Assembly: GCF_029439465.1 (NCBI RefSeq)
Contig: NZ_JAROAV010000031.1
Location: 62,001-126,000 of the forward strand
Reading direction: 5' to 3'
DNA: 64,000 nt
Source: Luteipulveratus flavus
Lineage (GTDB): Bacteria; Actinomycetota; Actinomycetes; Actinomycetales; Dermatophilaceae
The notes below the pieces were generated by a model. It did no database searches and was not told the DNA's origin. It saw nothing but the letters and a program-made list of their open reading frames with translations. Below, piece by piece: positions 42,609 to 51,381 of this stretch; the stretch's first letter is position 1; every line of letters starts with the position of its first letter. Made by a program: the position numbers and the translations under genes.

Positions 42609-45275
42609 TCAGGCGTCGGCCTTACGGCCCAGCCGCCAGAGCGTCACGAACGAGAACGCCAGCGCGATGACGACGAGCATCCCGAGCGCCAGCAGCAGGT
42701 AGGTGGGCTCGTGCTGCCAGAGGGGGTCGTCGGCCTTCGGCCAGATCGCGCTCAGGTCCGACGTCGCGGCCGTACCCGCGTACCCCCAACGGGCGGGGGT
42801 GATCCAGGACAGCTGCTCCAGGACGGGCCGCCCGTTGACCGGGAACAGGCCGCCGCAGAAGACCAACTGGGCCATCACCGAGACGACCAGCAGCGGCATC
42901 ACCTGCTCCGACGTCTTCACGAACGACGACATCACCAGACCGAGCGCGACCGCTGCGAACGCGGTGAACCAGCACGTGACGACGAGCTCGGCGGTCGGCG
43001 AGCCGAGCAGGATGGCGTCCTGCGGACCCGGCTTCACCAGCAGGACCAGCAGCACCATGATGATGCTCTGGATCAGGGTCAGGACGCCGAAGATCGTCAT
43101 CTTGCCCCACAGGTACGCCTGGGGTGAGAGCCCGACGGCCTTCTCCCGCAGGAAGATCGCGCGTTCGCCGACGAGCTCGCGCACGCTGGCCGCCGTCCCC
43201 ATGAAGATCGCCCCGACGATGAGCACGACGAGCAGCTGCATGGCCTCGGTGGTCCGCAGCTGGGGTGGGATCGGCATGCCGAGGCCGGACTTGCCGGGCA
43301 CGACCATGGTCAGCACGGCCAGCACCATCGGCAGCAGCAGCATGAAGAGCGCGTAACCCTTGTCGGCGAGGATCACCCGCAGGTGACGGCGGGCCAGGGT
43401 CGACAGCTGCGAGGGGATCGACTGCTGACGCGGTGGCTTCTCGGGCGGTCCCGGCTGGAACGGGCGTGGCGCTCGCAGTGGCGCCTCGACCTGCTCCTGC
43501 ATCAGCGGGGAGTGCTGGAACCGCTGCTTGGCGCCCTCGGCGTCGCGGGAAACCGCGGTGAACACGTCCGCGTGGTCGCTCGCGGCGAAGAAGGACAGCA
43601 TCTCGTTCGGCGGACCGAAGTAGGCCACCTTGCCGCCCGGAGCGAGGAGCAGCACCTTGTCGCAGACGCCCAGGTTGGCGACCGAGTGGGTGATGACGAC
43701 GACCGTGCGACCGCCGTCGGCGAGCCCGCGCAGCGTGTGCATGACCTGCTTGTCCAGGCCCGGGTCCAGGCCCGAGGTCGGCTCGTCCAGGAACAGCAGC
43801 GAGGGCCGGGTCAGCAGCTCCAGCGCCACGGACGTGCGCTTGCGCTGACCGCCGGAGAGCTTGTCGACGCGGGTGTCGGCGTGGTTGGTCAGGTCGAGCT
43901 CGTGCATGACCTCATCCACCCGCTGCTCGCGCAGGTGCTTGTCCAGGTCGTCCGGGAAGCGCAGCTCCGCCGCGAAGCGCAGGGCCTGCTTGACGGTCAG
44001 CTGCCGGTGAACGACGTCGTCCTGAGGAACCACGCCGATGCGGTGCCGCAGGTCCTGGTAGTTGTCGTAGAGGTCTCGTCCGTCGTAGTAGACCTCGCCG
44101 GACGTGGCCTGCTGGGAGCCGGTGAGCGCCTTGAGCAGGGTGGACTTGCCGGCGCCGGACGGACCGACGACCGCGAGCAGGCTGGAGCCCTCCAGCGCGA
44201 AGGAGACGTCGTCGAGCAGGACCTTGCCCGACTCGAGGGTGAAGGTCAGGTGGTTCGCGACGAAGTTGACGTCGCCCTCGTCGACGCTGGCCACGAGCTG
44301 GCCGTGCCGGACGGTGAACCGGCTGTGCCCGACGGCGAGCAGATCGCCCTCGGCCAGGCCCGCGTGCTGGACACGGCGACCGTTGACGTACGTCCCGTTG
44401 CGGCTGTCGAGGTCGTGCACGTCGAACCCGCCGGGCCGGGGCACGAGCCGGACGTGCTGGCGGGAGGCGAGCAGGTCGTCGACGACGATCTGGTTCTCCA
44501 GGCCGCGACCGATCGTGAAACCGGCGCCCACGCCTCGCTGGGGCTCCGGCACCGAGAGGACCTGGGGTACGGCGCCGGTGACGGTGGCACGCCCGGACGG
44601 CGTCCGGGTCGCCAGCGGACCGCTCGGCAGCGACCACCGGTCGAAGACGACGCCGGTGTGCGACGGGCTGGTCGGGAGCAGGCCGGCCTTGCGCTGGGGG
44701 AGCGGCTGGCTGAGCCGGGACGACCGGGCTTCCGCGGACTGCGCCGGGCCGGCCGGCGAGCCGCCTGCCGGTGCGTACGCGGCCTGCGCCGCGGCCGGCC
44801 GCGCGGCTGCTGGCTGGGAGGCGGAGGGCCGGGCGGCTGCGGGCTGGGAGGCGGAGGGCATGGGAGCCGAGGGCGTGCGGTGGGCGGTCGGACCCGTCGC
44901 GGGCCTGGGCAGCCGCTGACCCGCTGGGGGTGCGCCGGTCGCCGACGCGGGGGCGGTGTCGATCCGGATCTCGATCTCGGGTCCGTCGACCGCGCCGAGC
45001 CGTACGGCGGTGTCGCCGGTGAGCGGCACCGAGGAACGGGTCGCCAGCCGCTGGCCCGCGAGATAGGTGCCGTTGGAGCTGCCGAGATCGGTCAGGACCC
45101 AGGCACGACCGTCGAAGTGGACCTGGGCGTGGCGCCGCGACGCGCGCGCGTCGGCGACCGTGAGCTCACATCCGAGGTCGCGGCCGATGACCGCGGTCTG
45201 GCCCGGGCGTACCGGGTGTGGCCGGCCGTCGAAGACCAGCCGAAGATCGGGCGGGCCCGTGGGCGGTGTCGTCAT
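42609..45275 (-). CDS. FHA-domain ABC transporter fusion (Rv1747-like)
   Basis: An 888-residue protein with, in order: a first FHA domain (~20-90, SSNGTYLAGQRL), a Pro/Ala/Ser linker, a second FHA (~235-305, SRQHVRLV and SRNGTYVNGR), an ABC ATPase (Walker A GPSGAGKST ~370; LSGGQRKRTSVALEL), and a C-terminal ABC-2 permease with six or more membrane segments. Rv1747 of M. tuberculosis has this layout and is activated when a Ser/Thr kinase phosphorylates linker threonines bound by FHA. No kinase gene is present in this window. Confidence 0.92.
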   Translation of the reverse strand: MTTPPTGPPDLRLVFDGRPHPVRPGQTAVIGRDLGCELTVADARASRRHAQVHFDGRAWVLTDLGSSNGTYLAGQRLATRSSVPLTGDTAVRLGAVDGPEIEIRIDTAPASATGAPPAGQRLPRPATGPTAHRTPSAPMPSASQPAAARPSASQPAAARPAAAQAAYAPAGGSPAGPAQSAEARSSRLSQPLPQRKAGLLPTSPSHTGVVFDRWSLPSGPLATRTPSGRATVTGAVPQVLSVPEPQRGVGAGFTIGRGLENQIVVDDLLASRQHVRLVPRPGGFDVHDLDSRNGTYVNGRRVQHAGLAEGDLLAVGHSRFTVRHGQLVASVDEGDVNFVANHLTFTLESGKVLLDDVSFALEGSSLLAVVGPSGAGKSTLLKALTGSQQATSGEVYYDGRDLYDNYQDLRHRIGVVPQDDVVHRQLTVKQALRFAAELRFPDDLDKHLREQRVDEVMHELDLTNHADTRVDKLSGGQRKRTSVALELLTRPSLLFLDEPTSGLDPGLDKQVMHTLRGLADGGRTVVVITHSVANLGVCDKVLLLAPGGKVAYFGPPNEMLSFFAASDHADVFTAVSRDAEGAKQRFQHSPLMQEQVEAPLRAPRPFQPGPPEKPPRQQSIPSQLSTLARRHLRVILADKGYALFMLLLPMVLAVLTMVVPGKSGLGMPIPPQLRTTEAMQLLVVLIVGAIFMGTAASVRELVGERAIFLREKAVGLSPQAYLWGKMTIFGVLTLIQSIIMVLLVLLVKPGPQDAILLGSPTAELVVTCWFTAFAAVALGLVMSSFVKTSEQVMPLLVVSVMAQLVFCGGLFPVNGRPVLEQLSWITPARWGYAGTAATSDLSAIWPKADDPLWQHEPTYLLLALGMLVVIALAFSFVTLWRLGRKADA
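44803..44862 (-). repeat. 30-bp tandem repeat in the FHA-ABC linker
   Basis: Two 30-bp units (44803-44832, 44833-44862), 27 of 30 identical, encode consecutive PSASQPAAAR decapeptides between the two FHA domains. Copy number could vary between strains. Confidence 0.7.
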
Positions 45276-45410
45276 GAGCTCTCCGTGATCAGGTCGCGGG
45301 CGTCCGGTCGGCAGCAAGCACCCACGAAACCGACTGCCTCGGCCTCGACCGTGACTTCCCCCGCAGGCGCCAGCCACCCTACCGATCGGCAGGGTGGCCG
45401 GGTGCGGCGA

Positions 45411-46487
45411 TCAGATCGAGACGAGCCAGCCGTCCCGGACCTCGAACGTCGAGGCCCCGATACCGATGCGGTCACCTTCGTGCAGGTGCGTGCGTTCGAT
45501 CCGACGTCCGTTGACGAAGGTCCCGTTCCGGCTGCCGAGGTCCTCCAGCACGAGGCCCTCGTCGTCCACGGTGATCCGCACGTGCTGGCGGGACACGAGC
45601 ATGTCGTCCAGCACGATGGAGTTGGCGCGGCCGCGGCCGATGGTGAGGGCCTCCTCGGCCGCCTCCTGCCCCGAGGTCGGCGGCGCGACGGCCGGCGTCA
45701 TCTGCGTCGGCAGCGCCTCGGCCGCCTCCGACGGGGCGAGCGGAGCGTTCGCGGCTGCGGGCGGACCGTCGTACGCCGGCGGCCGGCGGTCGCTCGGGAC
45801 GTGCTGCTGCGGGGACTGGTACGGGGCCGAGGCAGGGGACTGCGCCCACGACGACGGCGCCTCGGGAGCCGAGGAGCGCTGCTGCTCGCCCCAGGGGACG
45901 CGGCTGCCCTGACCCGGCTCGGCACCCCAGGAGGCGGGGTCCGGTGCCGGCGAGGGCGTCGGGCTCGGAGCCGGTGGCTGAGGCGGGTTGCCCGGCTGGT
46001 CCGGGCTGTCCGGCTCTGACGGGCGGTCCGGTACGTCGGGCCCGGGCTGAGCGGGCACCTCGGGGCGCTCGGGGACGTCGGAGATCGACTCGCTGCGCGC
46101 GGGTGCGTCCGCCCAGCCGGCCGAGGAGGACGGTGCCTGCTGCCAGCCGCCGACGGCTGAGCCGCCGCCCTGGTACGCCGGTTCCTGGACGGGCGCCTGT
46201 CGCGAGCCGCCACGGGCCGAGGGACCCGACCACGCCGGCGCCCCGGTCGCGGAGGTGCTGCCCCACACGATCGGCGCCGCGGCCCCGGGGGCGGGCGCAG
46301 CGGCGTACTGGCCCTGGTCGTAGGGCGACTGACCCTGGTCGTACCCGCCCTGCGGCGACGAGGAGTAGCCCGGGTCGTACTGGGAGGCGTCGTACGACCC
46401 GGCCGGGTGGGCGCCACCGCGCGGCTGTGACTGGTACTCGCCGCTCGCGCTGTCCGGCGCGCGGTAGGCGTCATGGGGGTGAGTCAT
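45411..46487 (-). CDS. FHA-domain protein with disordered N-terminal region
   Basis: A 358-residue protein. About 270 residues of Gly/Pro/Gln/Ser-rich, low-complexity sequence (repeated YDQGQ-type elements) precede one C-terminal FHA domain with GRGRANSIV, SRQHVRIT and SRNGTFVNGRRI. FHA domains bind phosphothreonine, so it is a likely adaptor in Ser/Thr kinase signalling. It lies 135 nt upstream of the FHA-ABC gene on the same strand and may be co-expressed. Confidence 0.85.
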   Translation of the reverse strand: MTHPHDAYRAPDSASGEYQSQPRGGAHPAGSYDASQYDPGYSSSPQGGYDQGQSPYDQGQYAAAPAPGAAAPIVWGSTSATGAPAWSGPSARGGSRQAPVQEPAYQGGGSAVGGWQQAPSSSAGWADAPARSESISDVPERPEVPAQPGPDVPDRPSEPDSPDQPGNPPQPPAPSPTPSPAPDPASWGAEPGQGSRVPWGEQQRSSAPEAPSSWAQSPASAPYQSPQQHVPSDRRPPAYDGPPAAANAPLAPSEAAEALPTQMTPAVAPPTSGQEAAEEALTIGRGRANSIVLDDMLVSRQHVRITVDDEGLVLEDLGSRNGTFVNGRRIERTHLHEGDRIGIGASTFEVRDGWLVSI

Positions 46488-46584
46488 AGCGGTCTCCAGC
46501 CTCAGTCGGGTGGTCCTGCGTCCTGTCCTTGCGGCCAGCGTATCGCCGTGTGATCAGCGTCCTAGCGCGTCACGCTGTGGTTAC

Positions 46585-46590
46585 TACCCT
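46585..46590 (+). promoter_or_regulatory. Probable -10 of leaderless ndh
   Basis: TACCCT ends 6 nt before the ATG at 46597; no Shine-Dalgarno. Confidence 0.35.
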
Positions 46591-46596
46591 TTCAGT

Positions 46597-47997
46597 ATGA
46601 GCAACAAGGGACATGTGCCGACCGGTCGGCACCGTGTGGTGATCATCGGCTCCGGGTTCGGGGGACTCTTCAGTGCGCGCGCTCTCAAGCGTGCCGACGT
46701 GGACGTCACCCTGATCTCCTCGACCACCCACCACCTGTTCCAGCCGCTGCTCTACCAGGTCGCGACCGGCATCCTGTCCGAGGGCCTGATCGCCCCGGCG
46801 ACCCGTGAGGTACTGGCCCGTCAGCGCAACGCCGAGGTCATCTTCGGCCACGTCAACGAGATCGACCTCGAGCGCAAGCAGGTCGTCGCGAAGGCGCTGG
46901 ACAGCACCGAGACGTACGACTACGACAGCCTGATCGTCGCGGCCGGCGCCGGTCAGTCCTACTTCGGCAACGACCAGTTCGCCCGCTTCGCGCCGGGCAT
47001 GAAGTCGGTGGACGACGCCCTCGAGCTGCGCGGGCGCATCTTCGGCTCGTTCGAGCTCGCCGAGATCGCGGCGGCCGCGGGTCGGCACGACGAGGTCTCC
47101 GCGCTGATGACGTTCGTCGTCGTCGGCGCCGGGCCGACGGGCGTCGAGATGGCCGGCCAGATCAGCGAGCTGTCCCGGCGGACGCTGCGGCGCGACTTCC
47201 GCAACATCGACCCGACCGTCGCGCGCGTCGTCCTCCTGGACGCGGCGCCCTCGGTCCTGGGCGCGTTCGGCGACCGGCTCGGCAGCAAGGCGCAGCAGCG
47301 CCTGGAGCAGATGGGCGTGGAGGTCCAGCTGGGCGCCAAGGTCGTCGACGTCGACGCGACCGGCATCGAGATCGAGGACCAGGACGGCGAGCACCGCCGC
47401 ATCGAGTCCATCTGCAAGGTCTGGGCGGCCGGCGTTCAGGCCAGCCCGCTCGGCCAGCAGCTGGCCGAGCAGTCCGGGGCCGGTGTCGACCGCGCCGGCC
47501 GGATCGAGGTGCAGCCCGACCTGACCCTGCCCGGCCACCCCGAGGTCCACGTCGTCGGCGACATGATCTCCCTCGATCGGCTGCCCGGAGTCGCGCAGGT
47601 CGCCATCCAGGGCGGGCGCTACGCCGCTCGTCAGATCAAGCGCGGCCTCGCGGGCGAGGCTCCCGAGGGCCCGTTCCGCTACAAGGACAAGGGCAGCATG
47701 GCGACGATCTCGCGGTTCAGCGCGGTCGCCAGCATCGGTCGGCTGCGGCTGTCCGGCTTCGTCGCGTGGGCGATGTGGCTGGCCGTCCACCTCGTCTACA
47801 TCATCGGGTTCAAGAGCCGCATCACGACCCTGCTGCACTGGGCCGTCGCCTTCCTCGGCCGGGCCCGGGGCGAGCGCACCTCGACCGAGCAGCAGATCTA
47901 CGCACGCCTCGCGCTCGAGCGTCTCGGGGACGACTTCACGCCCTCGCTGAACCTGGACCGGAACGCCGGCGAGCGGGTCGAGCAGACGGTCGGCTGA
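46597..47997 (+). CDS. ndh: Type II NADH dehydrogenase (NDH-2)
   Basis: A 466-residue FAD-dependent NADH:quinone oxidoreductase. The FAD motif is VVIIGSGFGGLFSARAL near the N-terminus, the NADH motif FVVVGAGPTGVEMAG in the middle, and HVVGDMISL the second FAD site. The C-terminal region has amphipathic/hydrophobic helices (GFVAWAMWLAVHLVYIIGF) for membrane attachment. It transfers electrons from NADH to menaquinone without pumping protons. The ATG at 46597 fits the family start. Confidence 0.93.
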   Translation: MSNKGHVPTGRHRVVIIGSGFGGLFSARALKRADVDVTLISSTTHHLFQPLLYQVATGILSEGLIAPATREVLARQRNAEVIFGHVNEIDLERKQVVAKALDSTETYDYDSLIVAAGAGQSYFGNDQFARFAPGMKSVDDALELRGRIFGSFELAEIAAAAGRHDEVSALMTFVVVGAGPTGVEMAGQISELSRRTLRRDFRNIDPTVARVVLLDAAPSVLGAFGDRLGSKAQQRLEQMGVEVQLGAKVVDVDATGIEIEDQDGEHRRIESICKVWAAGVQASPLGQQLAEQSGAGVDRAGRIEVQPDLTLPGHPEVHVVGDMISLDRLPGVAQVAIQGGRYAARQIKRGLAGEAPEGPFRYKDKGSMATISRFSAVASIGRLRLSGFVAWAMWLAVHLVYIIGFKSRITTLLHWAVAFLGRARGERTSTEQQIYARLALERLGDDFTPSLNLDRNAGERVEQTVG

Positions 47998-48029
47998 GCC
48001 CGCGCGGCGGTGGCCTGCGTGCGGCGACC

Positions 48030-48035
48030 TAGGGT
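48030..48035 (+). promoter_or_regulatory. Probable -10 of leaderless M16 operon
   Basis: TAGGGT ends 7 nt before the ATG at 48043. Confidence 0.35.
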
Positions 48036-48042
48036 GGCGGGC

Positions 48043-49317
48043 ATGCCGCTGGACTACCCCATCCATCAACGCACGCTCGACAACGGGCTGCGGGTCGTCG
48101 TCTCACCCGATCACAGCGTGCCCACGGTCACCGTGAACCTCTGGGTCAACGTCGGCTCGCGGCACGAGCGGGAGGGCAAGACGGGGTTCGCCCACCTGTT
48201 CGAGCACCTGATGTTCCAGGGCTCGCGCAACGTCGCCGAGGGAGAGCACTTCTCGCGGCTGATGGCTCAGGGCGCCCGCCTCAACGCCACCACGTGGTTC
48301 GACCGCACCAACTACTTCGAGACGGTGCCCACCGGGGCGTACGAGCTCGCGCTGTGGATGGAGGCCGACCGGCACGGGTACCTCCTGGACGCCGTGAACC
48401 AGGGGAACCTGGACAACCAGCGCGACGTGGTCAAGGAGGAGAAGCGGCAGCGGTACGACAACCGCCCGTACGGCCACGCGCTGGAGGAGGTGTACGCCGC
48501 CGTCTTCCCCGCGGGCCATCCGTACCACCACTCGACGATCGGGTCGATGGCCGATCTGGACGCGGCGTCCCTGGAGGACGTGCACGACTTCTTCCGGCGC
48601 TACTACGGACCGAACAACACGGTCCTGACCCTGGTGGGGGACGTCACGGCGCAGGACGGCCTCGCTGCCGCGGAGCGCTACTTCGGACACCTCCCGGCCT
48701 CGGCTGAGTCGTCCCGCGGGCCGGTGGAGCCGCTGGAACCTCTGGCCGCCCCGGTCCGGGTCGAGCTGACCGAGGACGTCCCGAGCAACCGGCTCTACCT
48801 CGCCTTCCGGCTGCCGGTCGCGGGCTCGCCCGAGTTCGACGCCGCCGAGCTGGCGATGGACCTGCTCGGTGGCCTCGCGACCTCGCGCCTGTACCGCCGC
48901 ATCGTGCGTCGCGAGCAGATCGCGACCTCGGTGTCCCGCACGGCGATGGGGCTGGTCGACGGCACCTCGCTCGGCCTGCTGGTCGCCGACGTCTCGGACG
49001 ACGTGGATCCCGACGCGGTCGAAGAGGCAGTGTGCGAGGAGCTCGTCCGTCTCGGCGAGGAGGGCCCGACGGACGTGGAGATGGAGACGCTGCTCAACGA
49101 CACCGAGCGGTGGTGGCTCTCGGCGCTCGCCTCCCACGACGAGCGGGCGGACACGATCAGCCAGTACACCCTGCTGCACGACGACCCGCAGTACGTGAAC
49201 ACCTACCTCGACAAGGTCGGCGCCATGACGCCGGAGCGCATCAGGGACGTCGCCGCACGGTGGCTCACCCCGCAGTGCCGAGCCGTCGTGGCCTACCGGA
49301 AGGAAGCCGGCGCATGA
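48043..49317 (+). CDS. M16-family zinc peptidase, catalytic subunit
   Basis: A 424-residue insulinase/processing-peptidase relative. The inverted zinc motif HLFEH (H-x-x-E-H, ~residue 53) and the downstream glutamate of HALEEVYAAVFP provide metal binding. It pairs with the next gene, whose start overlaps its stop (ATGA); M16B enzymes work as catalytic/non-catalytic heterodimers. Probably degrades peptides; the substrate is unknown. Confidence 0.92.
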   Translation: MPLDYPIHQRTLDNGLRVVVSPDHSVPTVTVNLWVNVGSRHEREGKTGFAHLFEHLMFQGSRNVAEGEHFSRLMAQGARLNATTWFDRTNYFETVPTGAYELALWMEADRHGYLLDAVNQGNLDNQRDVVKEEKRQRYDNRPYGHALEEVYAAVFPAGHPYHHSTIGSMADLDAASLEDVHDFFRRYYGPNNTVLTLVGDVTAQDGLAAAERYFGHLPASAESSRGPVEPLEPLAAPVRVELTEDVPSNRLYLAFRLPVAGSPEFDAAELAMDLLGGLATSRLYRRIVRREQIATSVSRTAMGLVDGTSLGLLVADVSDDVDPDAVEEAVCEELVRLGEEGPTDVEMETLLNDTERWWLSALASHDERADTISQYTLLHDDPQYVNTYLDKVGAMTPERIRDVAARWLTPQCRAVVAYRKEAGA

Positions 49318-50666
49318 GCACCCCCGCCCGCCCGGACGTGGCACCCCCCGAGCCGTGGGCGTTCCCGGCGCCTGCCGAGCACCGGCTGTCCAACGGCATG
49401 CGAGCCCTGGTCTACCGGCTGCCCGGGCAGCACGTCGCCTCCACCCGGATCGCGCTGCCGTCCCTGCTGTCGGGCGAGCCGCGCTCGCGGGAGGGCGTGG
49501 CCTCCATCGTGTCGCGCACCATGGACGAGGGAACGCGCTCGCACACCGGTGAGGAGCTCGCCGAGCTGTTCGAGCGCAACGGCATCGGCCTGGGCGCGGG
49601 TGTCACCGAGCAGGGCCTGGTGGTGGAGGTCGAGGCCACGACCGCTCGGCTGGGTCGCGCGCTGGAGCTGACCACGGAGTGCCTCGGCGAGCCGGTCTTC
49701 GACGGGACCGAGGTCCGGCGACACGTCCGTCAGCGCCTCTCCGAGATCGACCACGAGCGCGCGGGCGCGGCGTCCCGGGCCGCCCTGGAGTGGGCTCGGA
49801 CGTTCTACACCGACGACTCCCGCGGGTCCCGACCGACCGCCGGCGCGCGCGACACCGTCGAGCCGATCGAGAGCGCGGACTGCGCCTCGTACCACCGCTC
49901 GTGGGTCCGGCCGGAGGGTGGCACGGTCGTCGTGGCCGGCGACGTCGACGACGCCGCCGTGGTCGACGAGCTCGAGCGGACCATCGGCGCATGGGATGCC
50001 GAGCCTGCCTCTACCGCAACGGATCTCGCTGATGCGCGGGACGTACGCGACCCCCAGTCGCAGCGCATCGTCTTCGTCGATCGTCCGGGCTCGGTCCAGA
50101 CCGAGATGTACGTCGGCACGCTGGGCCCGAACCGGCGGGCGGAGGGCGGCTGGGCCGCGTACCCGGCTCTGAGCTTCGTCCTCGGCGGCTCTCCCGGTGC
50201 GCGGGTGGACGCGTTGCTGCGTGAGGAGAAGGGCTACACGTACGGGATGCGGACCGTCTTCCGGCCGCGCCGCCACGACGGGGTCTTCGTCGCCGCCGGC
50301 TCGGTGCGGGGCGACGTCACGGCCGAGTCCCTCGAGCTGCTGGTCGGTGTGCTGGAGAGTGCGGCGGAAGGCTTCACCCAGGAGGAGACGCGGTCGGCGA
50401 TCGACTACATCGGCATGACCGCACCCGCGCGCTACGCGACGGCGGACGCGGTCGCCGACGAGGCCGTACGGCTGCGGCTGGACGGCCTGGGCACGGGGTT
50501 CGTGACCGACTACCTCCAGCAGGTGCGCGACCTCACGCCGGAGCGGCTGCAGGAGGCGTGGGCGGCCGTCGTGGGCTCCTGGACGACGGTGCTGGTCGGG
50601 GACGCGGAGCAGCATGCCGATGCCGTCCGCGCCCTTGGGCTCGGTGAGGTCACCGTCATCGCGTGA
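49314..50666 (+). CDS. M16-family peptidase, non-catalytic subunit
   Basis: A 450-residue M16 protein lacking H-x-x-E-H; the matching region reads SIVSRTMDEGT. It keeps the substrate-binding LREEKGYTYG (Arg/Tyr pair) in the C-terminal half that the catalytic subunit needs. Start fixed by the ATGA overlap. Confidence 0.9.
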   Translation: MSTPARPDVAPPEPWAFPAPAEHRLSNGMRALVYRLPGQHVASTRIALPSLLSGEPRSREGVASIVSRTMDEGTRSHTGEELAELFERNGIGLGAGVTEQGLVVEVEATTARLGRALELTTECLGEPVFDGTEVRRHVRQRLSEIDHERAGAASRAALEWARTFYTDDSRGSRPTAGARDTVEPIESADCASYHRSWVRPEGGTVVVAGDVDDAAVVDELERTIGAWDAEPASTATDLADARDVRDPQSQRIVFVDRPGSVQTEMYVGTLGPNRRAEGGWAAYPALSFVLGGSPGARVDALLREEKGYTYGMRTVFRPRRHDGVFVAAGSVRGDVTAESLELLVGVLESAAEGFTQEETRSAIDYIGMTAPARYATADAVADEAVRLRLDGLGTGFVTDYLQQVRDLTPERLQEAWAAVVGSWTTVLVGDAEQHADAVRALGLGEVTVIA

Positions 50667-50676
50667 TAACGAGACC

Positions 50677-50720
50677 GCAAACACCTGTTTGCAAACAGAT
50701 CTTTGCAAACAGGCGTTTGC
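50677..50720 (+). promoter_or_regulatory. Tandem palindromic operators before the ArsR/MFS pair
   Basis: Half-sites GCAAAC/GTTTGC alternate: GCAAAC-N4-GTTTGC at 50677-50692 and again at 50705-50720, with centres 28 bp apart. GTTTGCAAAC (50687-50696) joins them as a further palindrome. They end 16 nt before the ArsR start, ideal for autorepression. Confidence 0.75.
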
Positions 50721-50736
50721 GGTTTACGGTGAAGGC

Positions 50737-51381
50737 ATGAGCCCCTCCGAAGGCACCGAGGACGCGACGCCGGTTGCTCGCACCGTCAGCAGTGTCGTGC
50801 CCGACGCCACCGCGCTGAAGGCGCTCACCCATCCCGTCCGGCTGCGGATGCTCGGCATGCTGCGGCTCGACGGTCCCGCGACGGCCACGCAGCTGGCGGA
50901 CCGGCTGGACCTCAACTCCGGCGCCACCAGCTACCACCTGCGACAGCTCGCGCAGCACGGCTTCATCGAGGAGGACGACGCCCGCGGCAGCAAGCGCGAC
51001 CGGTGGTGGCGTGCCCGTCACCAGTCGACGCACTTCCTCAAGGACGACTCCACGCAGGAGCAGCGGGAGGCCGGGATCGCGTTCGCCCAGGCCGCCCTGA
51101 CCGTGCAGACCGCCAACGCCCAGCGCGCGGTCCAGGAGTACCTCGAGCTGCCGCCGGAGTGGCAGGAGACGGCCGGATCGAGCGACCAGACTCTGGTGCT
51201 GACCGCGGCTCAGGCGCGCGCACTGCGTGACCGGTTGTACGACGTCGTGCGCGAGGTGGCCGAGCAGACGCCTGCGCTCGGCGGCCCTCGACCGGAGGGC
51301 ACCGAGCTCTACACCGTTCAGGTCCAGGCCTTTCCGCAGCCGGGACGGATCACTCACCGGGACGAAGAGGCCCAGCCATGA
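50737..51381 (+). CDS. ArsR-type winged-helix regulator
   Basis: A 214-residue regulator with an ArsR-like winged helix (LKALTHPVRLRMLGML, TATQLADRLDLNSGATSYHLRQLAQHGFI). The remaining ~110 residues are helical. No cysteine metal site is visible, so it may sense an organic ligand. Its gene overlaps the MFS transporter (ATGA). Binding to the tandem sites just upstream would repress both. Confidence 0.88.
   Translation: MSPSEGTEDATPVARTVSSVVPDATALKALTHPVRLRMLGMLRLDGPATATQLADRLDLNSGATSYHLRQLAQHGFIEEDDARGSKRDRWWRARHQSTHFLKDDSTQEQREAGIAFAQAALTVQTANAQRAVQEYLELPPEWQETAGSSDQTLVLTAAQARALRDRLYDVVREVAEQTPALGGPRPEGTELYTVQVQAFPQPGRITHRDEEAQP

Noticed and set aside
44803-44862. Possible CRISPR-like repeat
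   Set aside because: Two contiguous 30-bp units without spacers, in frame, encoding a Pro/Ala/Ser linker: a coding tandem repeat.
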